Shown here: piece after piece, positions 25,309-32,891 of the stretch | Numbering within the stretch: position 1 is the first letter of the stretch | How the letters are laid out: each line of letters opens with the position of its first letter | Assembly (NCBI RefSeq): GCF_015694465.1 | Contig: NZ_JADQDO010000008.1 | Coordinates: 1 to 64,000, forward strand | DNA length: 64,000 bases | Direction of reading: 5' to 3' | Source of the DNA: Microvirga alba | GTDB lineage: Bacteria > Pseudomonadota > Alphaproteobacteria > Rhizobiales > Beijerinckiaceae | Position numbers and translations under genes: made by a program | Notes under the pieces: generated by a model | The model's database searches: none | What the model was told of the DNA's origin: nothing | The model's input: the letters and a program-made list of their open reading frames with translations, nothing else

Positions 25309-25399
25309 ACAATCCAAATATAACGGGAGTTCCGCCATTTCTAGAGGGCGTATAGTATTTTATACGCATTTTTTGATTGTATATTTTTGCGATGCAACC
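25309..25399 (-). promoter_or_regulatory. Zinc operon promoter region with palindrome
   Basis: A/T-rich 91-bp gap before the operon. GCGTATA (25348-25354) and TATACGC (25361-25367) form a perfect inverted repeat with a six-base spacer. Flanking it, ATACAATC (25307-25314) and GATTGTAT (25375-25382) are also inverted copies of each other. Location before a zinc importer makes Zur the first candidate binder, though the sequence is not an obvious match to the Zur box I remember. Confidence 0.5.
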
Positions 25400-26989
25400 T
25401 TAGGCGGTTGGATGGTATTGGTAGAGCCAGGTTTCGCTCAAAATCTCATCACCGTTACGAAGAAAGCAGCGCATCTCGACGGGTTCGTTTCCGGCGGCGG
25501 TGAGATCGAACTGGGTGCGCCAATGGCCCGGCACGTTGTCAGGAACGGCCTCGGTCAGGATGTTGGAGAACTCGCCGCGTGAGGCGGTCAGCACCGGCTT
25601 CGGATAAACGCCGCTCGCCAACCGGGTCAGGGGCTCGCCGAGGAACTCCACCATGAATTTGCGCACACCCTTCGGCCGCGCCGTGCCGGCTTGGCCGCCA
25701 TTGCCGAAGCGGGTCGCGACGACGCGGGCGAGGTGGGTCGGATAGGGCTCTTCCGCCGACCAATGCATGCGGAAGCGGAATTCGAAAGCTTGCCCCGCCT
25801 TGGCCGGCTCGTCCGGCACCCACATGGCGACGATGTTATCGTGGATCTCGTCGTCGGTCGGGATTTCGACCAGCTGGATCGATCCCTTGCCCCAACTGCC
25901 TTCCGGCTGAATCCAAAGGGACGGACGGCGGTCGTAATAGACCCCGTCGAGGTAATGGTCGAAATTGCGGTCACGCTGGAGAAGGCCGAACCCTTTCGGG
26001 TTCTCGTCCGAGAAGGTCGATGTGATGATGCGCGGCGGGTTGTTGAGAGGCCGCCAGATGCGTTCGCCCGAGCCCGTCCACATGGCCAGACCGTCCGAGT
26101 CGTGGATCTCCGGCCGCCAGTCGATGGCGGTGGGCTTGGTGGTTTCGGAATACCAATACATGGAGGTCAGCGGTGCAAAGCCGAGGCGCGCCACGTCCTT
26201 GCGCAGGAAGACCGCGCTGTCGATGTCCATGATCACCGCGGCCGCCCGCTGCATCACGAAGCGGTAGGCACCCGCAACGCTCGGACCGTCGAGCAGGGCA
26301 TAGACCGTCACCGTGTCCGAACCCGGCTGCGGGGTCTCGAAATAGACATGGGTGAAGTCCGGGAACTCCTCGTTCTTCCCGTGCACCGCCACATCCACAG
26401 CAAGGCCACGGGCGGAGAGGCCGTATTGATAGAGTTCGCCGATGGCGCGGAAATAGGACGCGCCGAGGAAAGCGACCCAGTCGTTCTTGCGCCAATCGAG
26501 CTTGCCGTTGCGCGCCTCCTGGAAGCGGAAGCCCGCGAAACCGGAATTCGCCGGAAGCTTGCGGGCCGGGGAATCGACCGGCATGTCGAAATAATCGCTG
26601 TCGTAGACGATCTCGCGGGCCTGGCCCTTATCGACCACGTGCATGCGCACCGGCTTCTGGAAGAAGCGCCCGAGATGGAAGAAGGTGACCGGGAACTCGC
26701 TCGGCCCGTTGGCCCAGAGCGCAAGGTCGGTCTTGAATTTGATTTTGCCGTGGGCGTCGTAGTCGATCTGATCGAGGATCTCGGGCGAGGGGCGCGGAGG
26801 CGCGACGTAGCGCGACCCGGCCATATCGCGGGCGCGCTTCTTCAGGGCGTCGAACGAGAAGGGAACCGGCGCGCCGGCTTTCAAGGCCTGCTGCGCCAGG
26901 GCCGGGCCGGAAAACCCGGCGGCGGCGAGGCCCGCGGTGGCGGTTGCGAACTGAAGAAACTGACGACGATCGAACATGAAGGAGCGCAT
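25400..26989 (-). CDS. Second OpgG/OpgD-family periplasmic glucan protein
   Basis: Paralogue of the protein at 13926-15482, about 529 residues. The Tat signal is FDRRQFLQFATATAGLAAAGFSGPALAQQ. Family segments include PFSFDALKKRARDMAGSRY, VTFFHLGRFFQKPVRMHVV, FLGASYFRAIGELYQYGLSARGLAV, RIWRPLNNPPRIITSTFSDENPKGFGLLQRDR and WIQPEGSWGKGSIQLVEIPT. Starts at 26989 (MRSFMFDRR) and 26977 (MFDRR) are both plausible; the longer open frame to 27091 is not used because the Tat motif must be N-terminal. It diverges from the second TAXI gene. OpgD-like modification of glucans is possible; no opgH is in the window. Confidence 0.87.
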   Translation of the reverse strand: MRSFMFDRRQFLQFATATAGLAAAGFSGPALAQQALKAGAPVPFSFDALKKRARDMAGSRYVAPPRPSPEILDQIDYDAHGKIKFKTDLALWANGPSEFPVTFFHLGRFFQKPVRMHVVDKGQAREIVYDSDYFDMPVDSPARKLPANSGFAGFRFQEARNGKLDWRKNDWVAFLGASYFRAIGELYQYGLSARGLAVDVAVHGKNEEFPDFTHVYFETPQPGSDTVTVYALLDGPSVAGAYRFVMQRAAAVIMDIDSAVFLRKDVARLGFAPLTSMYWYSETTKPTAIDWRPEIHDSDGLAMWTGSGERIWRPLNNPPRIITSTFSDENPKGFGLLQRDRNFDHYLDGVYYDRRPSLWIQPEGSWGKGSIQLVEIPTDDEIHDNIVAMWVPDEPAKAGQAFEFRFRMHWSAEEPYPTHLARVVATRFGNGGQAGTARPKGVRKFMVEFLGEPLTRLASGVYPKPVLTASRGEFSNILTEAVPDNVPGHWRTQFDLTAAGNEPVEMRCFLRNGDEILSETWLYQYHPTA

Positions 26990-27137
26990 TTTTTGAGTGG
27001 TGAAGCGGCAGACCCCTACCGACCAAGGTGGCAGGAGTAAGTCCCTCTTATCCTCTTGAGTATTCCGCGTCAGCCGCCAAACTGGCCTCACACACAGACG
27101 CCGCTGCGTTATGCGGTGAAAAAAAGGGAGCTACGCC

Positions 27138-28106
27138 ATGTCTTTCTCGTTTCGGCGCCGTCTGATCGGAGCGGCTGCGGCTTTTGGTCTAGCCGCCTCC
27201 AGCCTCCCCGCTCAGGCGCAGGATTTCATCAATATCCTGACCGGCGGCACGTCGGGCGTCTATTATCCGCTCGGCGTCGCCCTCTCTAAAGTCTTCACGG
27301 AAAAAATGCCGGGGAGCCGCCCCTCGGTCCAGGCTACGAAGGCTTCGGTCGAGAACCTCACCCTGCTGCAGCAGGGCAAGGGCGAGATCGGCTTTACCTT
27401 GGGGGACAGCCTTGCGCTCGGCTGGGCGGGAGACGAGGAGGCGGGCTTCAAGTCGAAGCTCGACAAGCTGCGCGGCGTCACCGCGATCTATCCCAATTAC
27501 ATCCAGATCGTGGCCTCCAAGGAATCCGGCATCAAGACGCTGGCGGACCTGAAGGGCAAGCGCCTCTCGGTGGGCGCGCCGAAATCCGGCACGGAGCTCA
27601 ACGCGCGGGCGATCCTGCAGGGGGCGGGCCTGAGCTATAAGGATCTCGGCAAGGTCGAGTATCTGCCCTTCGGCGAATCGGTCGAGTTGATGAAGAACCG
27701 CCAGCTCGACGCGACGCTGCAATCGGCGGGTCTCGGGGTGTCCTCGATCCGGGACCTGGCGACCTCGGTTCCGATCGTGGTCGTGGAGATTCCCACCGAG
27801 GTCGTGGACAAGGTCGGCTCGCCCTACGTAAAGGTGTCGATCCCGGCCAATACCTACGACGGCCAGACCGCCGCCGTGCCGACCGCCGCCGTGGTGAACT
27901 ACCTCGTCACCCATTCGGGCATGAAGGACGACGCCGTCTATCAGATGACCAAGGCGATCTATGAGAGCCTGCCGGACCTGATCGCGGCCCATGCGGCGGC
28001 GAAGGACATCAAGCTCGAGAACGCGCTCTCCGGAATGCCGGTGCCGATGCATCCCGGCGCCCAGCGTTATTTCGATGAGAAGGGCGTGAAGAAACAAGGT
28101 TCCTAA
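27138..28106 (+). CDS. TAXI-family TRAP transporter solute-binding protein, second system
   Basis: 322-residue periplasmic binding protein with a signal (FRRRLIGAAAAFGLAASSLPAQAQ), then INILTGGTSGVYYPLGVALSKVF, the TAXI opening. KTLADLKGKRLSVGAPKSGTELNARAIL and VEIPTEVVDKVGSPYVKVSIPANTYDGQ are conserved later segments. GGGAG lies 8 bp before the ATG. It is clearly distinct from the first TAXI protein (702-1685), so the ligands probably differ. A strong terminator separates it from its permease gene, which should give excess binding protein. Confidence 0.9.
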   Translation: MSFSFRRRLIGAAAAFGLAASSLPAQAQDFINILTGGTSGVYYPLGVALSKVFTEKMPGSRPSVQATKASVENLTLLQQGKGEIGFTLGDSLALGWAGDEEAGFKSKLDKLRGVTAIYPNYIQIVASKESGIKTLADLKGKRLSVGAPKSGTELNARAILQGAGLSYKDLGKVEYLPFGESVELMKNRQLDATLQSAGLGVSSIRDLATSVPIVVVEIPTEVVDKVGSPYVKVSIPANTYDGQTAAVPTAAVVNYLVTHSGMKDDAVYQMTKAIYESLPDLIAAHAAAKDIKLENALSGMPVPMHPGAQRYFDEKGVKKQGS

Positions 28107-28130
28107 ACCTATCGGCCTATTTCACAATCG

Positions 28131-28162
28131 AGCCGGAGCAGGTGAACTGCTCCGGCTTTTTT
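28131..28162 (+). terminator. Intrinsic terminator between TAXI binding protein and permease
   Basis: AGCCGGAGCAG-GTGAA-CTGCTCCGGCT, a perfect 11-bp stem with a five-base loop, followed by TTTTT. It is a textbook terminator, 25 bp after the binding-protein stop. Partial readthrough would set a high ratio of binding protein to permease. Confidence 0.92.
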
Positions 28163-28201
28163 GATGGCGAACCGACAATAAAAACAGGGAGGCAGCGCGC
28201 C

Positions 28202-30496
28202 ATGAGCCAGGGTGTGAACGCATCAGAAGTCACGCAGATGGAAGCCCCGTCGGAAGCGGTGAATCCCGAGCATGGCTTGCCGGAGAATTTCGGTCACGGC
28301 CTCCTCGGCCGTCTGCTGTTCTGGATCGCCGTCAGCTTCTCGACCTTCCAGATCGTCACCGCCTTCGGCATCCCGCTCGACCGACCGATCCTTGCGGGCG
28401 TGACACTGCTTCATACCGTCGGCGCGGCCTTCGTCATGTGGGCTGCATGGCTCGCGGCTTTACGGATCAAGGGCGAAAGTGTCGCCAACGGTGCCTTGGC
28501 GCTTCTTTGCCTCGGCGTGACCTATGCCCTCATTCTCAAGTTTCCCGGCAGCCTTCCAAGTCAGGTCGTCCGAACACTTCATGTGGGCTTCCTGAGCCTC
28601 GTGGCCGGCGCCATGCTGGCCAACCACAAGGCGCGCACTCCCGCGGCGCGGGCCCTCGGCTGGCTCATCGGCCTGATCGGCTTCCTCATCGGGCTCTATC
28701 ACTGGGGATTTTACAACGACCTCGTGAGCCGTGCCGGCGAAGTGACGCAGACAGATCTCGTCGTCGGCATCACCGCCATCGCTGTGCTGTTCTACCTTGT
28801 CTGGAGAGTCATGGGGCCTGCGCTGCCGATCGTCGCGGGGTTTTTCCTGGCTTACTGCCTGTTCGGGAACTATCTCCCCGCACCCTTCGACCACCGGGGC
28901 TATTCGCTGGAGCAGGTCATCGAGCACATGGCCTTCGGAACGGAAGGGCTCTACTCCACGCCCACCCTGGTTTCGGCGACCTATATCTTTCTCTTCATCC
29001 TGTTCGGCGCGTTCCTCGAGCGCGCGGGTATGATCCAGCTCTTCACCGATGTGGCCATGGGCCTGTTCGGCGGGGCCAAGGGCGGTCCGGCGAAGGTGGC
29101 GGTGTTCTCCTCCGCGTTGATGGGCACGATCTCCGGTTCCGGCGTCGCCAACGTCGTCTCCACGGGGCAGTTCACCATCCCACTGATGAAACGCTTCGGG
29201 TACAAGGCCGAGTTCGCGGGCGGCGTCGAGGCCACCGCTTCCATGGGCGGTCAGATCATGCCGCCGGTCATGGGCGCAGTCGCCTTCATCATGGCCGAGA
29301 CCATCGACATGCCTTACGTCGAGATCGTCAAAGCCGCGATCATTCCCGCTCTTCTCTACTATGCCTCGGCCTTCCTGGCGGTGCATCTGGAGGCGGGCAA
29401 GGCCGGTCTCACCGGCTTGCGGAGGGCGGAATTGCCGAGCGCGGCGCGGGCGCTGAAGGAAAAATGGCACCTCATCCTCCCGCTTGCGGTCCTCGTCTAT
29501 CTCCTGTTTGCCGGATACACGCCGCTCTTTGCGGGTTCCATCGGCCTCGCGCTGACGGTGGTTCTCATCCTGGCGGGGGCGCTCGCTCTCGGCCTCGTCA
29601 ATGAAACCGTGCGTATTGTTTTCTGGGTCGGCCTGGGCCTCATCGCCGCCGCCTTCCTGTGGCTTGGCGTCGCGCTCGTTCTGGCGTTGGTCGCGGCTCT
29701 GGTCCTGCTCAGCCTCTTCGTGCGCGGCGGGCGCGAGACGCTTGACGCCTGCCGCGATGCGCTCGCCGACGGCGCGCGTCAGGCGCTTCCGGTCGGATTG
29801 GCCTGTGCGGTCGTCGGCATCGTCATCGGCACCATGACGCTGACTGGGATCGGCACGATCTTCGGCAATTGGGTCGTCTCCATCGGCAAGGATTCACTGA
29901 TCCTGTCGCTGGTCCTGACCATGCTCGTCAGCCTCGTGCTCGGCATGGGTATTCCGACGATCCCGAATTACATCATCACCTCGTCGCTCGCCGCGCCCGC
30001 GCTGCTGTCGCTCAAGGTGCCACTCGTCATTTCGCACATGTTCGTCTTCTATTTCGGCATCATGGCGGACCTCACGCCGCCCGTGGCGCTCGCGGCCTTC
30101 GCTGCCGCGCCCATCGCCAAGGCGTCCGGTTTCAAGATCGGCTTCCAGGCCATGCGGATCGCCCTGCCGGGCTTCGTTATCCCCTATATGGCGGTCTACG
30201 ATCCCGCGTTGATGCTCCAGCCGGTCGCGGGCCTCGCGGGGTGGGGGTATTGGGTCGCCGTCGCCTACATCGTGTTCAAGACGGTCCTCGCCATCGTGCT
30301 CTGGGGCGCGGCGTCGGTCGGCTACCTCAACGCGAAAATGCCCTGGTGGGAACGCATCGGGGCCGCCATCGCGGCGGCATTCCTGGTGCTGGCGGCCCCC
30401 GTCACCGACGAAGTAGGGTTCGTCCTCGCGGCGGCGCTCATCGGCTTCCACCTCTGGCGGACGCGCCGCGTCGCAGCCGTCGCTCTCGGGCGATGA
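28202..30496 (+). CDS. TRAP transporter fused permease, second system
   Basis: 764-residue inner-membrane fusion of small and large TRAP permease subunits. GTISGSGVANVVSTGQFTIPLM and EATASMGGQIMPPVMGAVAFIMAE near residues 310-360 are the DctM/TAXI signatures; GMGIPTIPNYIITSSLAAPAL and ADLTPPVALAAFAAAPIA mark the second half. ATG 28202 follows GGGAGG (28188-28193); a longer in-frame start (28142) lies inside the terminator hairpin and is rejected. The stop overlaps the next ATG by four bases. No metabolic genes flank it, so the substrate is unknown. Confidence 0.9.
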   Translation: MSQGVNASEVTQMEAPSEAVNPEHGLPENFGHGLLGRLLFWIAVSFSTFQIVTAFGIPLDRPILAGVTLLHTVGAAFVMWAAWLAALRIKGESVANGALALLCLGVTYALILKFPGSLPSQVVRTLHVGFLSLVAGAMLANHKARTPAARALGWLIGLIGFLIGLYHWGFYNDLVSRAGEVTQTDLVVGITAIAVLFYLVWRVMGPALPIVAGFFLAYCLFGNYLPAPFDHRGYSLEQVIEHMAFGTEGLYSTPTLVSATYIFLFILFGAFLERAGMIQLFTDVAMGLFGGAKGGPAKVAVFSSALMGTISGSGVANVVSTGQFTIPLMKRFGYKAEFAGGVEATASMGGQIMPPVMGAVAFIMAETIDMPYVEIVKAAIIPALLYYASAFLAVHLEAGKAGLTGLRRAELPSAARALKEKWHLILPLAVLVYLLFAGYTPLFAGSIGLALTVVLILAGALALGLVNETVRIVFWVGLGLIAAAFLWLGVALVLALVAALVLLSLFVRGGRETLDACRDALADGARQALPVGLACAVVGIVIGTMTLTGIGTIFGNWVVSIGKDSLILSLVLTMLVSLVLGMGIPTIPNYIITSSLAAPALLSLKVPLVISHMFVFYFGIMADLTPPVALAAFAAAPIAKASGFKIGFQAMRIALPGFVIPYMAVYDPALMLQPVAGLAGWGYWVAVAYIVFKTVLAIVLWGAASVGYLNAKMPWWERIGAAIAAAFLVLAAPVTDEVGFVLAAALIGFHLWRTRRVAAVALGR

Positions 30497-30861
30497 TCTG
30501 CCTCGTCGCAGGCTCCACGATCGCGCCCCTGCTCGCGGGTGCGATCACGTTGGCCTGGACACATTCGGTTGAAAAGATCGTCTGGGAAGAGGATTGGCGC
30601 TCGGGGCCGGCTGGGCTCGAACTCGTCGAGGCGCGGGTGCGTGGCTCAGGCGCTGGCATGGAGCCGCAGCCTGAGGCGCGGTTCGTGAATGGGATTTGGA
30701 AATGGCATCCGACGCTCGCGCCCCAGCGCGAGGTGATCCTGCGGCGATCGGGCGCGACGGCGGATTGGCGGATCTGCATCTCGGCCCAATGCCGCCCGAT
30801 GGAGGCTTATGTGCCGGCCGCGGCCGACCCGGTCGTGATGAAGGTGTGTGACGGTTTTTAA
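30493..30861 (+). CDS. DUF1850 protein, TRAP-associated
   Basis: 122-residue DUF1850 protein, a family that typically follows TAXI-TRAP permeases and has no established function. It starts with a hydrophobic N-terminus (ICLVAGSTIAPLLAGAITLAW), then THSVEKIVWEEDWRSGPAGLELVEARVRGSGAGMEP, the family core, and a late Cys-containing RICISAQCRPMEAYVP. The hydrophobic start suggests export or anchoring. The ATG at 30493 overlaps the permease stop (ATGA), showing coupling. The first TRAP system in this window lacks such a gene. Confidence 0.85.
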   Translation: MICLVAGSTIAPLLAGAITLAWTHSVEKIVWEEDWRSGPAGLELVEARVRGSGAGMEPQPEARFVNGIWKWHPTLAPQREVILRRSGATADWRICISAQCRPMEAYVPAAADPVVMKVCDGF

Positions 30862-30865
30862 TCGC

Positions 30866-30910
30866 GCATGATCTGTTGGGAAAACCGGATTCCGCTTTTC
30901 CTGATCATGC
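30866..30910. repeat. GCATGATC-family palindrome, copy 1
   Basis: GCATGATC (30866-30873) and GATCATGC (30903-30910) are perfect inverted ends, with GGAAAA/TTTTCC pairing inside. It lies between two convergent genes and could act as a bidirectional terminator. Further copies are at 31171-31217 and 46128-46172. Confidence 0.8.
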
Positions 30911-30911
30911 T

Positions 30912-31145
30912 TTAGGCGATCGGCTCCACCATCGTGCAACGGCGCCACAGCGCGAGGAGCGCATAGGCGGCGAGCAGGCTGAAAAGCCCCATCAGGACAT
31001 AGCCGACGACGTGGCCGAGTTCGAACAGGCCGGCAATGGCCCATCCTCCAGCGATCGCGACGCCGAACACTTCCGTGCCGATCAACACCATGATGCTCAG
31101 GATGGTGATCAGGTTGCGCCAGTTGGTGCGGTTTTGCTTGGCCAC
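30912..31145 (-). CDS. Small two-span membrane protein
   Basis: 77-residue protein with a short charged N-terminus (MAKQNRTNWRNLITIL), two hydrophobic segments (about residues 13-40 and 44-66) and a C-terminal RRCTMVEPIA. The pattern VLIGTEVFGVAIAGGWAIAGLFELGHVVGYVLMGLFSLLAAYALL is one I have seen in uncharacterised small proteins of this order. Both ends of the gene are bordered by GCATGATC-family palindromes, 2 bp after its stop and 26 bp before its start. No function can be assigned. Confidence 0.7.
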   Translation of the reverse strand: MAKQNRTNWRNLITILSIMVLIGTEVFGVAIAGGWAIAGLFELGHVVGYVLMGLFSLLAAYALLALWRRCTMVEPIA

Positions 31146-31170
31146 GGTCGCGTACTCCAGATTTTTGGGT

Positions 31171-31217
31171 GCATGATCTTTTCGAAAAAGCCGGACGCCG
31201 CTTTTTTCGGATCATGC
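31171..31217. repeat. GCATGATC-family palindrome, copy 2
   Basis: GCATGATC (31171-31178) and GATCATGC (31210-31217) are perfect inverted ends; inside, CGAAAAAGC pairs with GCTTTTTTCG, with one extra base. It lies between the divergently transcribed 77-aa membrane protein and the gamma-glutamyltransferase-like gene. Confidence 0.8.
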
Positions 31218-31289
31218 TCTGAACGATGGGACTACCCTAAACGACCCCTCCGGTGCAAGGTTTGCGCACCTTCCCACTTTTGTCGCGTC

Positions 31290-32885
31290 ATGTCCGAAAC
31301 ACCTGTCTTCGCCACCGCTGCCGTTGCGGCTCCCCATATTCTCGCTGCCAAGACCGGCCAGATGATTCTGGCGGCCGGGGGCAATGCGGTGGAGGCCATG
31401 GTTGCCATGGCGGCGACGATCGGCGTCGTCTATCCGCATATGAACGGGCTGGGGGGCGATGGGTTCTGGCTGGTGCGGGAGCCGAGAGGCCGCATCCACG
31501 CGCTCGATGCCTCGGGGCCGGCGGGGACGCTTGCGACCATCAAGCGCTACCGGGACAAGGGCTACGACGTCATTCCGCCGCGCGGGCCGGATGCGGCGCT
31601 CACCGTCGCCGGGGCGGTGGCAGGCTGGGCGTTGGCGCTCGAGCTCGCCAGGGCGCTCGGCGGGCAGATGCCCCTCGATCTCCTGCTTGGCGACGCCATC
31701 CGGTTCGCCCGCGAGGGCTATCCGGTCGCGATAACTGAGGGGCGAAACGCGCTGCTGGAGGCGCAAGATCTCTTTGCCGCGCCTGGCTTTGCGGCGGCCT
31801 TCTTGCAGGAGGGTAAGCTTCCATCCGCCGGTGCCGAGCGGCGCAGCCTCAAGCTTGCCGATGCCCTCGGACAATTGGCCCATGTGGGGCTCGCCGATTT
31901 CTACCGCGGCGATGTGGGGCGCGAGATCGCAGCCGATCTGGAGCGCATGGAGAGCCCGATCCTGCGGCGCGACCTGGAAACCTACCGCGCCCGTGTGGTC
32001 GAGCCTTTGAGCCTGCGGCTGAAGCACTCCACAATCCATCATCTTCCTCCGCCGAGCCAGGGACTCGCCTCGCTGCTGATCTCGGGGATGCTCGAGCGCC
32101 TCGGGTTCCGGCATGGGGAAACGCCAGAACATCACCATGGGCTGATCGAGGCCTCCAAGCGGGCTTTCGCCATCCGCGACAGCGTGGTGACAGACCCCCG
32201 CGAGATGAGCCAGGACCTCGCGGCCTTCCTCACCCGCGACGCTCTGGAGCGGGAGGCCGCGCATATCGATACGCGCCGCGCCGCCGTCTCATCGGCGTCC
32301 TCGGCGGAGGGCGGTTCGGTGTGGATGGGGTGCATCGACAAGGACGGTTTGGCGGTTTCCTACGCCCAATCCGCGTGCTGGGCCTTCGGCTCCGGCTGCG
32401 TGCTGCCATCGACCGGGATTCACTGGCACAATCGCGGAATGTCTTTCTCCCTCGATCCGGCGAGCCGAAATCCGCTGGAGCCGGGACGAAAGCCATTTCA
32501 TACCCTCAATCCGGGGCTCGCCGTGTTCGACGATGGCCGTGTGCTGTCATACGGCACCATGGGCGGCGAGGGACAGCCGCAGATCCTCGCCCAGATCTTC
32601 ACGCGTTACGCGGATTTCGGCATGAGCCTTGCCGACGCGGTCGATGCACCACGCTGGCTCTTCGGCAGGAACTGGGGCGCGTCCGCGCCAACTCTGAAGC
32701 TGGAAGACCGGTTCGACCCGAGCCTCGTTCGCGACCTGTCGCGTCTCGGCCATCCGGTCGAGGAGTTGGGCAGGCCCTATGCCGATGCCCTCGGGCATGC
32801 GGGCATGGTGGTGAAGCACCCCCGCAACAGGCGGGTCGAGGCGACCCACGATCCGCGCGCCGATGGCGGTGCGCTCGGGCTTTAG
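31290..32885 (+). CDS. Gamma-glutamyltransferase-family protein
   Basis: 531-residue Ntn-hydrolase of the GGT family without a signal peptide, so probably cytoplasmic, closer to YwrD or oxamate-amidohydrolase types than to periplasmic GGT. Segments include KTGQMILAAGGNAVEAMVAMAATI, MNGLGGDGFWLVRE and LDASGPAG in the large subunit; SFSLDPASRNPLEPGRKPFHTLNPGLAVFDDGR and YGTMGGEGQPQ in the small one. Self-cleavage is expected before the residue in EGGSVWMGCIDKDG, where a serine (Ser343) stands where I expect threonine. The frame is open back to 30876 through a repeat and across another gene; ATG 31290 gives the normal N-terminus. Confidence 0.85.
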   Translation: MSETPVFATAAVAAPHILAAKTGQMILAAGGNAVEAMVAMAATIGVVYPHMNGLGGDGFWLVREPRGRIHALDASGPAGTLATIKRYRDKGYDVIPPRGPDAALTVAGAVAGWALALELARALGGQMPLDLLLGDAIRFAREGYPVAITEGRNALLEAQDLFAAPGFAAAFLQEGKLPSAGAERRSLKLADALGQLAHVGLADFYRGDVGREIAADLERMESPILRRDLETYRARVVEPLSLRLKHSTIHHLPPPSQGLASLLISGMLERLGFRHGETPEHHHGLIEASKRAFAIRDSVVTDPREMSQDLAAFLTRDALEREAAHIDTRRAAVSSASSAEGGSVWMGCIDKDGLAVSYAQSACWAFGSGCVLPSTGIHWHNRGMSFSLDPASRNPLEPGRKPFHTLNPGLAVFDDGRVLSYGTMGGEGQPQILAQIFTRYADFGMSLADAVDAPRWLFGRNWGASAPTLKLEDRFDPSLVRDLSRLGHPVEELGRPYADALGHAGMVVKHPRNRRVEATHDPRADGGALGL

Positions 32886-32891
32886 TCGGAT

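Noticed and set aside
28142..28201. N-terminal extension of the second TRAP permease
   Set aside because: The extra codons lie inside a perfect intrinsic terminator; ATG 28202 has a strong ribosome site.
30876..31289. N-terminal extension of the GGT-like protein
   Set aside because: It would translate an intergenic palindrome and cover the 77-aa gene; ATG 31290 gives the normal family start.
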